Below are positions 25,784-34,681 of a DNA stretch of 64,000 bases, in pieces (position 1 is the stretch's first letter; each line of letters starts with the position of its first letter). The DNA lies in the IMG/VR virus record IMGVR_UViG_3300027741_000022, positions 62,001-126,000 of that record, one strand, 5' to 3'. A model generated the notes under the pieces. That model was not told the DNA's origin. It did not search any database and saw only the letters and a list, made by a program, of their open reading frames with translations. Source of the DNA: a virus. A program made the translations under genes and the position numbers.

Positions 25784-26241
25784 TGTTTGAAATAATTAGA
25801 CTGGAAGATAAAACAAAACAGTCTATACACCATAAAATCTTATCCGGAATTCCAGTTCGCAGGGGATTTCGTAAAAAAACATTTTGTGAAAAAGAATATG
25901 CTTCTGACCCAGGTGATTTTGGAAGAGGAATATACTACGATACTAACTACTATAGGGCAAAAACCTATGGAGAGGTCATTAAAAGTATTCTTAAATTGAC
26001 TAATCCAATTGTTCTATCGAGTGGTGAAGCATATGAAATTGCCGAAAAATTTCAAACTGTCAGACTAAATGATGATTGGTATACACAAAATAATTCTCAA
26101 GACTCCATGCGAGCAAGATTGAATAATGCTCAAAAAATGACAGAATTCTTTCTTAATCAAGGATATGATGGTCTTGCGTCTGTAAACACCAGAATGGGTT
26201 CAATAGAAATAGTTGATTATAGACCTTATATCGAAGGTTAG
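25783..26241 (+). CDS. ADP-ribosyltransferase-like protein (tentative)
   Basis: The 152-residue protein starts at the ATG sharing a base with the previous stop. It has a GRGIYYDTNYYRAKTYGEV segment and a late GYDGLASVNTR...EIVDYRPY segment. Together these resemble the NAD-binding layout of ART-like domains (a G-x-G-hydrophobic-Tyr turn, then a G-D-G-L strand). Phages use such enzymes to modify host RNA polymerase or defence proteins. The catalytic glutamate cannot be assigned with confidence. Confidence 0.55.
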   Translation: MFEIIRLEDKTKQSIHHKILSGIPVRRGFRKKTFCEKEYASDPGDFGRGIYYDTNYYRAKTYGEVIKSILKLTNPIVLSSGEAYEIAEKFQTVRLNDDWYTQNNSQDSMRARLNNAQKMTEFFLNQGYDGLASVNTRMGSIEIVDYRPYIEG

Positions 26242-26243
26242 AA

Positions 26244-26261
26244 GTTTCCTCCCGGTACGCT
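26244..26261 (+). promoter_or_regulatory. 18-bp phage element, copy 6 (consensus)
   Basis: Exact copy right after the previous stop and 40 nt before ATG 26302, which has AGGAG. Confidence 0.65.
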
Positions 26262-26301
26262 TCTTGTGCGAGAGGATTTCTCATTATCTCAGGAGTATAA
26301 A

Positions 26302-26985
26302 ATGATTAAAATCAACGATACATTCAGATCAGCTTACGCCGATAGCAACGCTCTTTGGAAGGTAATTAAGAAGAAGAGTAGCGACGTTTATCTTTGCGAA
26401 ATTGTAAACGAACCTGTTGAGTATGATGGTAAGGTTTTTGATGGTGATTATGCTGGTACTCAGAAGGTTTTTCTGGCTCAAGAAGTTGAGAGATCAATCA
26501 ATTTTGAAAGAGTTTTCGATAAGATTCGTCAAAATCATGATGAATATTATGATTCTTTAGTTGAGGGTCAAATTGTCCATTATCACAATGGATTTGGCGA
26601 GTATGTAAGGTGTAGGATTAATCAAGATAAAAAATTGGTTGCTTTTGCTTTGGTGGGCAATTGGAGAATCCATGACTTGCCAAAGCGTCTGGCTGATGGT
26701 AAAATTCATTTGTCTTATTACTGCAAGATGATAATGAATCAAGAGCCATTTAAGCCCAATGCTTCTAATATATTTGAATTCCCTGGATTCTCAGATAAAA
26801 ATAATTTCAGTCCAATCAATGCCTCAGAAGTAGACATTAGTATTCCCGAGCAAACCAAGGAAGAAAAGCACACAAGCAGTCTTTGGGTTACTTTAAACGA
26901 AATTCAAAAGGAAATCTCGGATAACATTAGTCAAGATCCGAATGTTATTTTGGGGAAAATCAAGAAAATTATTTCAAGGAGTTGA
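26302..26985 (+). CDS. hypothetical protein
   Basis: ATG 26302 with AGGAG 6 nt upstream is preferred over an upstream GTG. The 227-residue protein has a beta-rich N-terminal half and a helical C-terminus. No family is recognised. Confidence 0.7.
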   Translation: MIKINDTFRSAYADSNALWKVIKKKSSDVYLCEIVNEPVEYDGKVFDGDYAGTQKVFLAQEVERSINFERVFDKIRQNHDEYYDSLVEGQIVHYHNGFGEYVRCRINQDKKLVAFALVGNWRIHDLPKRLADGKIHLSYYCKMIMNQEPFKPNASNIFEFPGFSDKNNFSPINASEVDISIPEQTKEEKHTSSLWVTLNEIQKEISDNISQDPNVILGKIKKIISRS

Positions 26986-26987
26986 AA

Positions 26988-27725
26988 ATGATTGAATGTA
27001 TCAAAAGTGCAGAAATTAGAGACGCACTCAATAGTGAGTCCCACAGCAAGAATACAAACTTGCTAAGAGATTTATTTACAGAAATTCCAACTCTGAAAAG
27101 TGTTGGCTTTTGCAAATACAATGAATATAATGATAATAATTATTCTGATTATTTCAAAATTACTTCAATAAATGGAGTAATTTTTGATCGTGATGACTGT
27201 TATGTCGATGAAGAAGGCAATGAAACAAAAGATTTGCCCAAAGAGATGCCAGATAGGAACTATGAAGTTCCATTCATCATCAAAACGCTAGAAAGCTTAT
27301 CAGAAGAATATGGTTATGACGATTATCTGGAAACAAGAGAATCTGTTTTAAGCAAACCCAGGAAAAAAGAAAATAAAGATAAAGCTTTCAATGCTTATTA
27401 TATCTCTTTAAAGACTGGTGAAAAAGTAAATGATTTATCTGTATTTAAAAACAATCCCAATTGGGCTCTTTATTATTCTATGGATGTTTTAAAAGACAGG
27501 CTTCCAAGGGAGATAGAGAGTGTTTTTAAGAAAGATATTAGATTTGCTTATTATTACGCAAAAAATGTCATAAAGGGTAGCCTTCCCGAAATGATTGAAA
27601 AGTATTTTCTTCAAAAAGCAAAAAATATTTTGCTTGAGACCTTTGATAAAGATGGTTATGTGAATCCCGAGGACAAATATTACCTTCGAAAATACGTAGA
27701 GTTTACTAACGGGAGCAAAAAGTAA
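26988..27725 (+). CDS. helical-repeat protein (AYxYAxxV family)
   Basis: ATG 26988 has AAGGAG. The N-terminal 130 residues are unrelated and acidic. The C-terminal part has the local repeat, for example NWALYYSMDVLKDRLPREIE and FAYYYAKNVIKGSLPEMIE. See the repeat family finding. Confidence 0.68.
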   Translation: MIECIKSAEIRDALNSESHSKNTNLLRDLFTEIPTLKSVGFCKYNEYNDNNYSDYFKITSINGVIFDRDDCYVDEEGNETKDLPKEMPDRNYEVPFIIKTLESLSEEYGYDDYLETRESVLSKPRKKENKDKAFNAYYISLKTGEKVNDLSVFKNNPNWALYYSMDVLKDRLPREIESVFKKDIRFAYYYAKNVIKGSLPEMIEKYFLQKAKNILLETFDKDGYVNPEDKYYLRKYVEFTNGSKK

Positions 27726-27892
27726 TGAAGAATTTTTTGATTTTTTCTGTTGTAGTTCTTGCAATTGTGTCTATGGGCTTTTCTAAAAAGACATACAAGT
27801 ACGTTTGTCCTAAGTGCAAGCTAGTTCAAGAGTATGAAAACATTGGAACAAAAAAGTGTCCCAATGATGGAAGAACCATGATTAGGAAGTAA
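27725..27892 (+). CDS. small secreted zinc-ribbon protein (55 aa)
   Basis: The frame starts at an ATG overlapping the previous stop. It has an N-terminal signal-like segment (FLIFSVVVLAIVS) followed by YVCPKCKLV and KKCPNDGRTM, a CxxC...CxxD ribbon. Confidence 0.6.
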   Translation: MKNFLIFSVVVLAIVSMGFSKKTYKYVCPKCKLVQEYENIGTKKCPNDGRTMIRK

Positions 27893-27893
27893 G

Positions 27894-28415
27894 ATGGAAA
27901 TTCGACATAAATATTTATCTAAAACAAGATTCCCAGAAATTGTAGTTAGGGAATACGATTTTGATAAATTCTGTGCTAAGTATAGAATTTTCAGCAATAT
28001 TGTTTCTGAGATGAAGAATATAATTAGCTCTGGTTTTAAGAACTATCTTGTTAATATTGTGTCTGCCAATTATAAGGCTGGCGAAAGAACCTGTTCGGAC
28101 ACTCGATACCATGTAGATGGAGAGTTTAATAGCGGCAATGAGTATTGCATATGGTGCAGTGGCGTAAACAGAACAATTTTTCCAAGTGAAACAATTGAAC
28201 TTCAGGACTTTCCAGCCGACAGAAATTCCCAGAATGTTTTTCTTGAAAGAGCTTTGAAAGGTAAAAAGTCTTCTGAAATCCCTAATCAAACTTTTGTTCA
28301 TTATTCAAGCAAAGATCCACACAAGGGCGTAAATTGTAAAAAGTCAGGCAGGCGTGTTTTTATTCGTTTGATGGGAACAAATTACATTGGTGCAAAAAAT
28401 TATGCAAAAATCTAA
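27894..28415 (+). CDS. hypothetical protein
   Basis: The 173-residue protein contains a Tyr-His-Val-Asp-Gly segment (TRYHVDGEFN) followed by EYCIWCSGVNRTIF, and a later HYSSKDPHKGVNC. An HxD-type metal site is possible. No family is assigned. Confidence 0.6.
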   Translation: MEIRHKYLSKTRFPEIVVREYDFDKFCAKYRIFSNIVSEMKNIISSGFKNYLVNIVSANYKAGERTCSDTRYHVDGEFNSGNEYCIWCSGVNRTIFPSETIELQDFPADRNSQNVFLERALKGKKSSEIPNQTFVHYSSKDPHKGVNCKKSGRRVFIRLMGTNYIGAKNYAKI

Positions 28416-29025
28416 ACCTATGTCTGTTTATTCTTATAAACAACACACAATAAACATATACTACGATAAAAACCCAGAAAATAACCCAAGGTCAAATGAT
28501 AATCTTGGAACTATTCTCTACGGAGATAATGAAGAATATCATGAACTTTGTAACTGGGGTGATGCAGTTGCAGATTGGGATGAGATAGAAGAAATAGAAA
28601 AAAATGACAGTTGCATATACACCCCAGTTTATGGTGCTGTAACAATGAATGGAATTGTTTTAAGTGCAAATCCTATTGGTGGTTTTGGCAAAAGTGGAAA
28701 ATGCGGAATAATTCACAACACAAAACGCAACCTTGATTTGATGAAGAGTTCTTACCACTCTTTCCAGAAAGATAGCAAATCTTTGCTCAGTAGTTTTTCT
28801 GATTATGATTGGGCTATCTCTGTTTTCAAAAAAGAAATACGAGTGTTTAGCGACTTCCTTGAAGGAAGAGTTTATGGCTATGAAACAGAAAATACTGCTG
28901 GGGAAGTTTTGGACAGTTGCTGGGGTTATATTGGAGTGGATATAAAAGAAATATACGAGGAAGCAAAAGAGATAATCGACAAGTGCTACTCTGAAAACGA
29001 AGAGCCTATTGAACAGCTTTATTGA
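28402..29025 (+). CDS. hypothetical phage protein
   Basis: Start is ATG 28402 or 28420; neither has a clear ribosome site. The centre (CIYTPVYGAVTMNGIVLSAN...GKCGIIH) recalls phage proteins with a YxHxGxxxSTxPFxCPWDSGQVG-like core, here degenerate. Function is unknown. Confidence 0.6.
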   Translation: MQKSKPMSVYSYKQHTINIYYDKNPENNPRSNDNLGTILYGDNEEYHELCNWGDAVADWDEIEEIEKNDSCIYTPVYGAVTMNGIVLSANPIGGFGKSGKCGIIHNTKRNLDLMKSSYHSFQKDSKSLLSSFSDYDWAISVFKKEIRVFSDFLEGRVYGYETENTAGEVLDSCWGYIGVDIKEIYEEAKEIIDKCYSENEEPIEQLY

Positions 29026-29039
29026 CGGATTGACAAGAA

Positions 29040-29057
29040 GTTTCCTCGCGGTACGCT
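29040..29057 (+). promoter_or_regulatory. 18-bp phage element, copy 7 (GTTTCCTCGCGGTACGCT)
   Basis: One-base variant with TTGACA 16 nt before TACGCT, so it reads as a near sigma-70 layout. It lies 53 nt before ATG 29111. Confidence 0.65.
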
Positions 29058-29110
29058 GTGGTGTTGTAGGACGGACGGATAGACAAAAATACTTATACAG
29101 GAGATATAAA

Positions 29111-29779
29111 ATGGGTTTTGCTGATGAAATTCCTTCGGACGATGCTGGCGATTCTAAGAAGAAGAGCAAGCCGAAGGAGCAGGTTTACTTTAGTGATACC
29201 GACGCTGGTGGTATGAATCTTTTTGATAAGGTTTCCGCTTTTAAGCACGCTATCAAGATTATTGAGGGCGAGCTGGATATTGCGGAAACTGATCTCAAGG
29301 CTGCACTTCGGCAGCGTTTTGCTCAAGAAGGCGTGAGGACTCATACCAAGCCCGAAAGCATTGAGGCTCAAGGTGATGTTGCCTCCTCCACAATTAGCTT
29401 CAAGAAGGGCATCAGCGTTCTTGATAAGAAGACTCAGACCGATTTTAAGAACCTTGGCGTCAACTTCAGTGTTGTTGAAAAGGTTGAAATCAAGAAGGCT
29501 GTTCTTCAAGATCAGTCTAAGGTCGATCAGCTCATTGATCTGATTAAGTCAGCTGGTCTAAAGGTCAGCGATTACTTTGATCGAACCGAGAAGATTGTTC
29601 CGAGTGATCGGACTACCTCCGATATTCTTGATAATGTCAAGGATGTCAGTAAGGTTGTAGAGTATTTCGAGAAGGTTAGCACTATTGCTATCGGAACTCC
29701 GCATTTCGACGGAGATAGCATTAAGGCTAAGAAGAAGATTGTGAGCATTCTTAATGCCACTGGAATCTTCCAGGTCTAA
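29111..29779 (+). CDS. hypothetical, probably highly expressed protein
   Basis: ATG 29111 has GGAG upstream. The 222-residue protein is charged and helical with no recognised family. An 18-bp element with a TTGACA box and a strong terminator enclose it as a single-gene unit. Its codons are more often C/G-ended. These features suggest abundant expression. Confidence 0.75.
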   Translation: MGFADEIPSDDAGDSKKKSKPKEQVYFSDTDAGGMNLFDKVSAFKHAIKIIEGELDIAETDLKAALRQRFAQEGVRTHTKPESIEAQGDVASSTISFKKGISVLDKKTQTDFKNLGVNFSVVEKVEIKKAVLQDQSKVDQLIDLIKSAGLKVSDYFDRTEKIVPSDRTTSDILDNVKDVSKVVEYFEKVSTIAIGTPHFDGDSIKAKKKIVSILNATGIFQV

Positions 29780-29810
29780 GTCGCCCTCTTAAGTGTTTTT
29801 ACAGGGAGGG

Positions 29811-29848
29811 TGGAATTTCCACCCTCCCTGTTTTTGTTTAGGGATATG
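29811..29848 (+). terminator. strong intrinsic terminator
   Basis: ACAGGGAGGGTGGAA and TTCCACCCTCCCTGT are perfect arms around a single central T, followed by TTTTGTTT. Confidence 0.92.
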
Positions 29849-29850
29849 TT

Positions 29851-29928
29851 ATGAACGAGAATGAATATTATGATTGGCTTGCAGAATTAGCCGGAACACA
29901 AGAAACACCAGAGGATTATAAGGTTTAA
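29851..29928 (+). CDS. very small protein (25 aa)
   Basis: The frame MNENEYYDWLAELAG... follows a GGGAT site and ends 2 nt before the next ATG. It is short, so coding is only plausible. Confidence 0.35.
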   Translation: MNENEYYDWLAELAGTQETPEDYKV

Positions 29929-29930
29929 CA

Positions 29931-30203
29931 ATGGATGATATCGACATAATTAATCTCCAGTATTTTGATCCGCAGGGAAGAATTTCTTCTGCTTATGTAG
30001 TTAGAACTTGGTTCTCAATGTATCCTAATAACAGCTATTCTGAAGAAGATTTTGTGGATGGTCTTTATTGTGCAAGAAATAAGGAAGATGCTTTCAAGCA
30101 AATGTTTGAAGATTTTGCTAAGAGTTGCCCCGAAAGGAAGATTGAAAAGTTTGAACTATTGAGAATTAATGGTGGAATTGAAAATCGAAAGCCAATGGTG
30201 TAA
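29931..30203 (+). CDS. hypothetical protein
   Basis: This 90-residue protein begins with the acidic opening MDDIDIINLQYFDPQGR. No family is recognised. Confidence 0.6.
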   Translation: MDDIDIINLQYFDPQGRISSAYVVRTWFSMYPNNSYSEEDFVDGLYCARNKEDAFKQMFEDFAKSCPERKIEKFELLRINGGIENRKPMV

Positions 30204-30204
30204 T

Positions 30205-30789
30205 ATGAAAAATATTCCTGTAGGATCTGTTGTTAAAGGCTTTACAAAGCTCGGAAGTCAAACAAAAGAAAAATGGACAAGGGGAACTTATATTGGCAAC
30301 AATAAGGTGGAGTTTTGGACAGGTGTTGTAGTAACTCTGCCGGACGACAAGATCAAAGAGTATAAAAGGTTTGAGCGAATTGGTAAGGAATATCCAGAGC
30401 AAAGTGATTTTGTAAATAAAAATTGGAATAAACTCAAAGAAGATGTAAAAGAAAGCGTAAGTAAATTTTTTCCTCAAGTTAAACTTGAAATAGACGAAGA
30501 AGATTATGTTATTTATGCTCTTGAAAATTCAGTTAGTATTTGTCCTGCTATTATTGAGCGGGAAAGTATTTTTGCTTTTACAGAAACTTCCACTTGGCAG
30601 GTTTGCGTAGAGATAAATTATCCGTCTACACGTTGGGAGCCAAGCACAAGTGAGTTATCAGAAATCAGCGAGTCTCCAAACACTATAACAGCATCTAGAA
30701 TGTTCCTAGATGCTGTTTGGAAATACTCTACAGAAGATTATTGGCAGAACAAATATGATGATGAATTGGCAAAGGAGTTTGTTGATTAA
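30205..30789 (+). CDS. hypothetical protein
   Basis: ATG 30205 follows the previous stop (TAATATG). The 194-residue protein has an SH3-like opening (VGSVVKGFTKLGS...RGTYIGNN) and a Trp-rich C-terminal half. No family is recognised. Confidence 0.6.
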   Translation: MKNIPVGSVVKGFTKLGSQTKEKWTRGTYIGNNKVEFWTGVVVTLPDDKIKEYKRFERIGKEYPEQSDFVNKNWNKLKEDVKESVSKFFPQVKLEIDEEDYVIYALENSVSICPAIIERESIFAFTETSTWQVCVEINYPSTRWEPSTSELSEISESPNTITASRMFLDAVWKYSTEDYWQNKYDDELAKEFVD

Positions 30790-30839
30790 TAATACCTAAA
30801 AAGAAGTAGAAGAATGGCAAGCAATATAATATATATTGT

Positions 30840-31073
30840 ATGCCTAAATTTTATGTAAAACACAAAGATTTAACACTTCTCACAGATGAAATTAATTCAG
30901 AAAACGCAGCAGCTAGAATGATGCTTTTGCTTGAAGAGTTGAATACAAAAAGCTTAATTTATGTAGATGAACGAGGATACAGGACAAAAACTGCTGCATA
31001 CAAGTATAGTATTGTTAAAACAATTAGCAGGCACTCAAACAAGCCTGTTTGGTATTTGAAAATCAAAAAATAA
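30840..31073 (+). CDS. hypothetical protein
   Basis: This 77-residue basic protein begins with a strand pair (PKFYVKHKDLTLLTDE) followed by a helix. An ATATAAT-like stretch lies directly upstream. Confidence 0.55.
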   Translation: MPKFYVKHKDLTLLTDEINSENAAARMMLLLEELNTKSLIYVDERGYRTKTAAYKYSIVKTISRHSNKPVWYLKIKK

Positions 31074-31192
31074 TGCTGTTTCTTTTGAGGCTCTATACAA
31101 AGAGGTCAGCAGCAGATACAATACGTCGGTATTTTTCCGATCCTTCAAGGAAGAAGATTGTTTATGAAAGAAATGAATCCAGAGCTAGTTGA
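31073..31192 (+). CDS. small basic peptide (39 aa), tentative
   Basis: The frame starts by TAATG overlap and encodes MLFLLRLYTKRSAADTIRRY and a basic end. It overlaps the next gene by 29 nt. Coding is plausible because of the coupling only. Confidence 0.35.
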   Translation: MLFLLRLYTKRSAADTIRRYFSDPSRKKIVYERNESRAS

Positions 31193-31619
31193 ATCACTGG
31201 CTTATCTGGAAGAAAAACAACAACGATCTAAATCTTTGGTTGTTTGGGATACACCAACACCAATTATTGATTTTGGATCTTTTGAGTGGGAAGTTCCTTT
31301 TCTCACTGTTTGGCTTGACGATGTAAGACCAATGCCAAAAGATTTTGATGTTCATGTGACAAACGCACATGATGCAATAGAAATACTTAAAAAAAATAGA
31401 GTTAGACTTATCAGTCTTGATCATGATTTGGGTGAAGATACTCAAACAGGATATGATGTCGCAAAGTTTATTGAAAAACAGGCTTACGAATACTCAATAG
31501 ACAATAAAAATGGTTTGAAGCCCATCGAAATTAGGGTTCATTCCTCAAATCCTGCTGGTGTTAAAAATATTTTGATGTGCATTGAAAACGCATATGATTT
31601 TTGGGATACGGAGGCTTAA
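31164..31619 (+). CDS. cREC-type receiver-like domain protein
   Basis: The 151-residue protein has the receiver-like pattern LTVWLDDVRPMP, then AHDAIEILKK, LISLDHDLGED and a late VHSSNPAGVKN. This matches the 'cyclic-phosphate processing receiver' type (cREC), proposed to act in nucleic-acid end repair or sensing. The acidic pocket residues (WLDDVR, DHDLGED) are present. A ligase-like gene at 9849 is a possible functional partner, though distant. Confidence 0.72.
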   Translation: MKEMNPELVESLAYLEEKQQRSKSLVVWDTPTPIIDFGSFEWEVPFLTVWLDDVRPMPKDFDVHVTNAHDAIEILKKNRVRLISLDHDLGEDTQTGYDVAKFIEKQAYEYSIDNKNGLKPIEIRVHSSNPAGVKNILMCIENAYDFWDTEA

Positions 31620-31796
31620 ATGATTATTTCTCTTAACAAGGACATTAATTGTGAGCTGGTCTGTAGAATTGTTAAAGAATTAATTCAAAAGAATGTTAAA
31701 TCAAAAGAACAAGCTAGTAATATGGCTTTGTCTATTACAATTGTTGAAATAAAAGATGCAGAAGAAAATGCTACTCTTGCTATAGAGCAAAAATAA
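31620..31796 (+). CDS. small hypothetical protein (58 aa)
   Basis: The ATG overlaps the previous stop (AAATGA). The peptide is helical with two Cys (NCELVCRIVKEL). No family is recognised. Confidence 0.55.
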   Translation: MIISLNKDINCELVCRIVKELIQKNVKSKEQASNMALSITIVEIKDAEENATLAIEQK

Positions 31797-31828
31797 TTAA
31801 ATAGTCTATCATTCAAACGAGGGATCGT

Positions 31829-33016
31829 ATGAACAAGATTTCGAAGAAAAGGAAGACTCTTCTTGAAAAGACAATCAAACTAACAGAGATAGAAGATCAA
31901 TATAAGCTTCTTCCTGCAAAAGCTAAAGAGATTGTAAGCGCCTTTAGTTGGCCACAAATATCAATCAATATTGATCAAGCCAAAAACTTTTCAGAAATAA
32001 AGATTGTTGAACAAAATATAAAAAATGCTCTATCGAACAAAAAAATAGTTATTAAGAATGGTGAAATGCCATTGTCTGAGGTTTATTGGATTTTTGGTCT
32101 TAACAACATATTTAAATCATTAAAGGCAGAATCTTCAATCAATATTGGCATTCTGAAAAGAGAGAAGATAACAAAGAATTTAGATTTTTATACAAATCTA
32201 TATGATGTTTCGAGTAATCTTTCTGATGCCATAAGTGATACTCTTGCCGAAATACACATTGAATATTTTCAAGAAGTATTTGAAGTAATCTTGCAAGAAG
32301 TATTTAAGCACTTCCACTTTGATAGAGATGGTATCTATCCTTGTTTTGAATTCTGTGAAACTGCAGGGCGTAAAAGATATCCTCAAGTAACTATCAAGAA
32401 GCTTTCACCTACCAAAAGAGTTTTCTCAATAGATGGCAAATCCAGGGCTGCATATTGTTGCCATCATTTTAATCATTACGATTCTTTTCCCATAACAATA
32501 AAAGAAAATACAGTAAATAATATCAAGCCTGCTGCTGTTTACATCCAAGACCATGCAATAAACAGGATGATTGAAAGGCTTAAAATAACGCCCTCTGGAT
32601 ATATGTTTGAAGGCGTAGCCAGATCTTTAATTGATCCTGTTGTTTCGGGCAGAGATGGCGAATCTTACTTGATTGACTATTATTATGCAAATAAGAAAAT
32701 GGGTTATTTGGTAGTACGCCCAGTCGAAGACATTCTTTTGATAAGAAGCTTTAAGTTTATTACAATGAGTGGAACCCCTGAGTTCTATAGACTAAAGCGT
32801 GAATTGGGGGGAGATAGGCACGATTTTGAATACCTTGGGTTGGACACTGTAGACGGTCTAATAAATTCAGATCTTCACAAAGATTCAAAACTAAGGCGAA
32901 TATTCAAAAATTGTGGTCTTTCACACTTGTTTGAGTTTTCCAAAAATGTAAAATTTGATAATCCAAGATCTTTGATTGCGGAAGAAATCAAAAAATATTT
33001 CCAAATTGATAAATAG
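31829..33016 (+). CDS. hypothetical protein with HAINRMIERL motif
   Basis: The 395-residue protein follows GAGGGAT. Its C-terminal half has YIQDHAINRMIERLKI, then beta strands YLIDYYYAN and GYLVVRPVED. The HxxxRxxER pattern is also present in the 10867 protein. The N-terminal half is helical. This may be a nuclease- or toxin-like fold, but no family is assigned. Confidence 0.6.
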   Translation: MNKISKKRKTLLEKTIKLTEIEDQYKLLPAKAKEIVSAFSWPQISINIDQAKNFSEIKIVEQNIKNALSNKKIVIKNGEMPLSEVYWIFGLNNIFKSLKAESSINIGILKREKITKNLDFYTNLYDVSSNLSDAISDTLAEIHIEYFQEVFEVILQEVFKHFHFDRDGIYPCFEFCETAGRKRYPQVTIKKLSPTKRVFSIDGKSRAAYCCHHFNHYDSFPITIKENTVNNIKPAAVYIQDHAINRMIERLKITPSGYMFEGVARSLIDPVVSGRDGESYLIDYYYANKKMGYLVVRPVEDILLIRSFKFITMSGTPEFYRLKRELGGDRHDFEYLGLDTVDGLINSDLHKDSKLRRIFKNCGLSHLFEFSKNVKFDNPRSLIAEEIKKYFQIDK

Positions 33017-33020
33017 TAAC

Positions 33021-33167
33021 GTGAACGCCAATCCTTACACCGACAATAAAGTTATACAAGGCATGATTAAAGATCACAAAGAGCTAGAGCGTAAATGTAA
33101 GTTTTGCAAAGTAAAAACTAACAAAGAAGTTTGCAAAGACTGTAGTAGAATCAATCCAAAAGCATAG
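33021..33167 (+). CDS. small zinc-ribbon protein (48 aa)
   Basis: A GTG start gives a charged lead followed by CKFCKVKTNKEVCKDC, a four-Cys ribbon. Confidence 0.55.
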   Translation: MNANPYTDNKVIQGMIKDHKELERKCKFCKVKTNKEVCKDCSRINPKA

Positions 33168-33172
33168 CACTT

Positions 33173-33535
33173 ATGATCAAAGTCAGATTCAATTTAGGTC
33201 GCGGGGGATACTATCGACATTGGCAGGTAACAAAGTTTCCCAATGTAGATTATTTTGACCCAAGCAAGTACAGCTTGATACTAACTAGTTGCCGGCTTAA
33301 AAATGTTCGCAACGTTGCCGACAAAATCTTTAACGGACAAAACAAAGATGTTTGTAGCTGGGTGATTTGTTACGAAGCTATAGTTACTCAAGCAACACCA
33401 GAAGTAAATCCAGAAAACGAGATAGCCTATAATCCAAAGGTTAATCCCTTTTGGACAGACCACCTTGGCAACAACATTGATGGATCAAGCTATGAAAAAA
33501 TAGTCAGTGTGGGAAAAAGGCTTTACCGCATCTGA
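33173..33535 (+). CDS. hypothetical phage protein
   Basis: The 120-residue protein begins IKVRFNLGRGGYYRHWQV and has VNPFWTDHLG later. This beta-rich pattern (KVRFxLGRG...HWQV...NVRNVADKIFNG) recurs in phages as I recall. Function is unknown. It converges on the minus-strand gene that follows. Confidence 0.65.
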   Translation: MIKVRFNLGRGGYYRHWQVTKFPNVDYFDPSKYSLILTSCRLKNVRNVADKIFNGQNKDVCSWVICYEAIVTQATPEVNPENEIAYNPKVNPFWTDHLGNNIDGSSYEKIVSVGKRLYRI

Positions 33536-33732
33536 CCGTTTGCCACCATATCTTCCATGATATAAAATGCTTTTTCACATCTTAAATCGTTAAGCTTTTT
33601 GATGCCCAAAAGAGTATCGGCAATTTCATCAGGACTCATTCCGGAATTTAAAATCTTTTCACATAAAATATCAATGTCTTCTGATGTTTGAAAACACTGA
33701 GTTATCGCTTGCTCTAAATCAAATCTATTCAT
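33523..33732 (-). CDS. small helical protein (69 aa)
   Basis: The minus-strand ATG 33732 has GGAG at 6 nt, so the longer upstream frame is unlikely. The peptide (NRFDLEQAITQCF...) is helical and acidic. No family is recognised. Confidence 0.6.
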   Translation of the reverse strand: MNRFDLEQAITQCFQTSEDIDILCEKILNSGMSPDEIADTLLGIKKLNDLRCEKAFYIMEDMVANGQMR

Positions 33733-33779
33733 GGCTTTCTCCTTAAGAATCATTTTAATACAAACAAGAAGCAAAATCA

Positions 33780-34598
33780 ATGCGAATTTTAGCTCACAGC
33801 GGTAAAGCACATCAAGATGACTTCTTGGCAGCTTGTGTTTGCTGTTATAAACTTAATACAAAAGAAGTGTTTAGAGATGCTTATAAAGAAGAAGATTTAA
33901 TTGATCCGGATTGTTGGGTATTAGATCAAGGTAGAAAGTTTGAGCCAGAGCTGCACAACTTTGATCACCACCAAATAGAAGAAGAAATTTGCGCTTTTAC
34001 TATGGTGTTAGATTATTTTTATGGCAAAAAATATAGAGAGTATATGCCACAACTCAGATTTGTGGAAATATACGATAGCTATGGTCCAAAAAAAGCCGCT
34101 GAATTTGTTGAAATGAAACAAGACAATTTGGATATTGTTTTGAGCCCTATTCACACTTCTATGATGCGGGTGTTTTCAAAAATAGAAGGTAGGGTTGAAG
34201 ATCCTATGCTTTCTATTATGAAAGAAATGGGCTTCGAAATATGTAGTCAAATTGAAAACACAGAAGTTCTTTTGAATGCTCTGGATGAGGCTATTTATTT
34301 TGAGTATGAGGATGTTAAAATACTCGATAATGTTAATTGCAAACTTCCAGAAGGATTCAAACATGACGTTTTGCCCACAAAGCTTTATTCGAAAATCAAA
34401 GACATATACCCAGAAGTTATTTTAACCAAAGACAGTAGACAAGACGGATACAGAATGATCAGCACAAATACTGATTGTTTGAAGTTTTTGCCTAATCCAT
34501 GTTCGTATTTTGTTCATAACAGTGGTTTTCTTGTTGGGTTCAAGAAATATGAAGATTATATGGTTATATTAAAAAATTACATAGAAAGAGGAAAATGA
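33780..34598 (+). CDS. MYG1-like (UPF0160) metal-dependent hydrolase
   Basis: The protein opens with LAHSGKAHQDDFLA and has LHNFDHHQIEEE, as in the MYG1 family of DHH-related metal-binding proteins, which can act as 3'-5' RNA exonucleases. At 272 residues it is near the family length. Its start lies in the divergent region opposite the minus-strand gene. Confidence 0.75.
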   Translation: MRILAHSGKAHQDDFLAACVCCYKLNTKEVFRDAYKEEDLIDPDCWVLDQGRKFEPELHNFDHHQIEEEICAFTMVLDYFYGKKYREYMPQLRFVEIYDSYGPKKAAEFVEMKQDNLDIVLSPIHTSMMRVFSKIEGRVEDPMLSIMKEMGFEICSQIENTEVLLNALDEAIYFEYEDVKILDNVNCKLPEGFKHDVLPTKLYSKIKDIYPEVILTKDSRQDGYRMISTNTDCLKFLPNPCSYFVHNSGFLVGFKKYEDYMVILKNYIERGK

Positions 34599-34681
34599 AT
34601 AAAAATTTAATTATTCTTTTTATCTCTTTTATTATGGGAATTGGATTTGTTTTGTTGGTTGAAAATATAGGTGCAAAATGA
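34595..34681 (+). CDS. single-pass membrane peptide (28 aa)
   Basis: Starts and stops by ATGA overlaps with both neighbours, with one hydrophobic helix (LIILFISFIMGIGFVLLV). The double coupling supports coding. Confidence 0.55.
   Translation: MNKNLIILFISFIMGIGFVLLVENIGAK

Noticed and set aside
28660-29509. Minus-strand open frames opposite the genes at 28402 and 29111
   Set aside because: They span the 18-bp element and lie opposite better-supported + genes.
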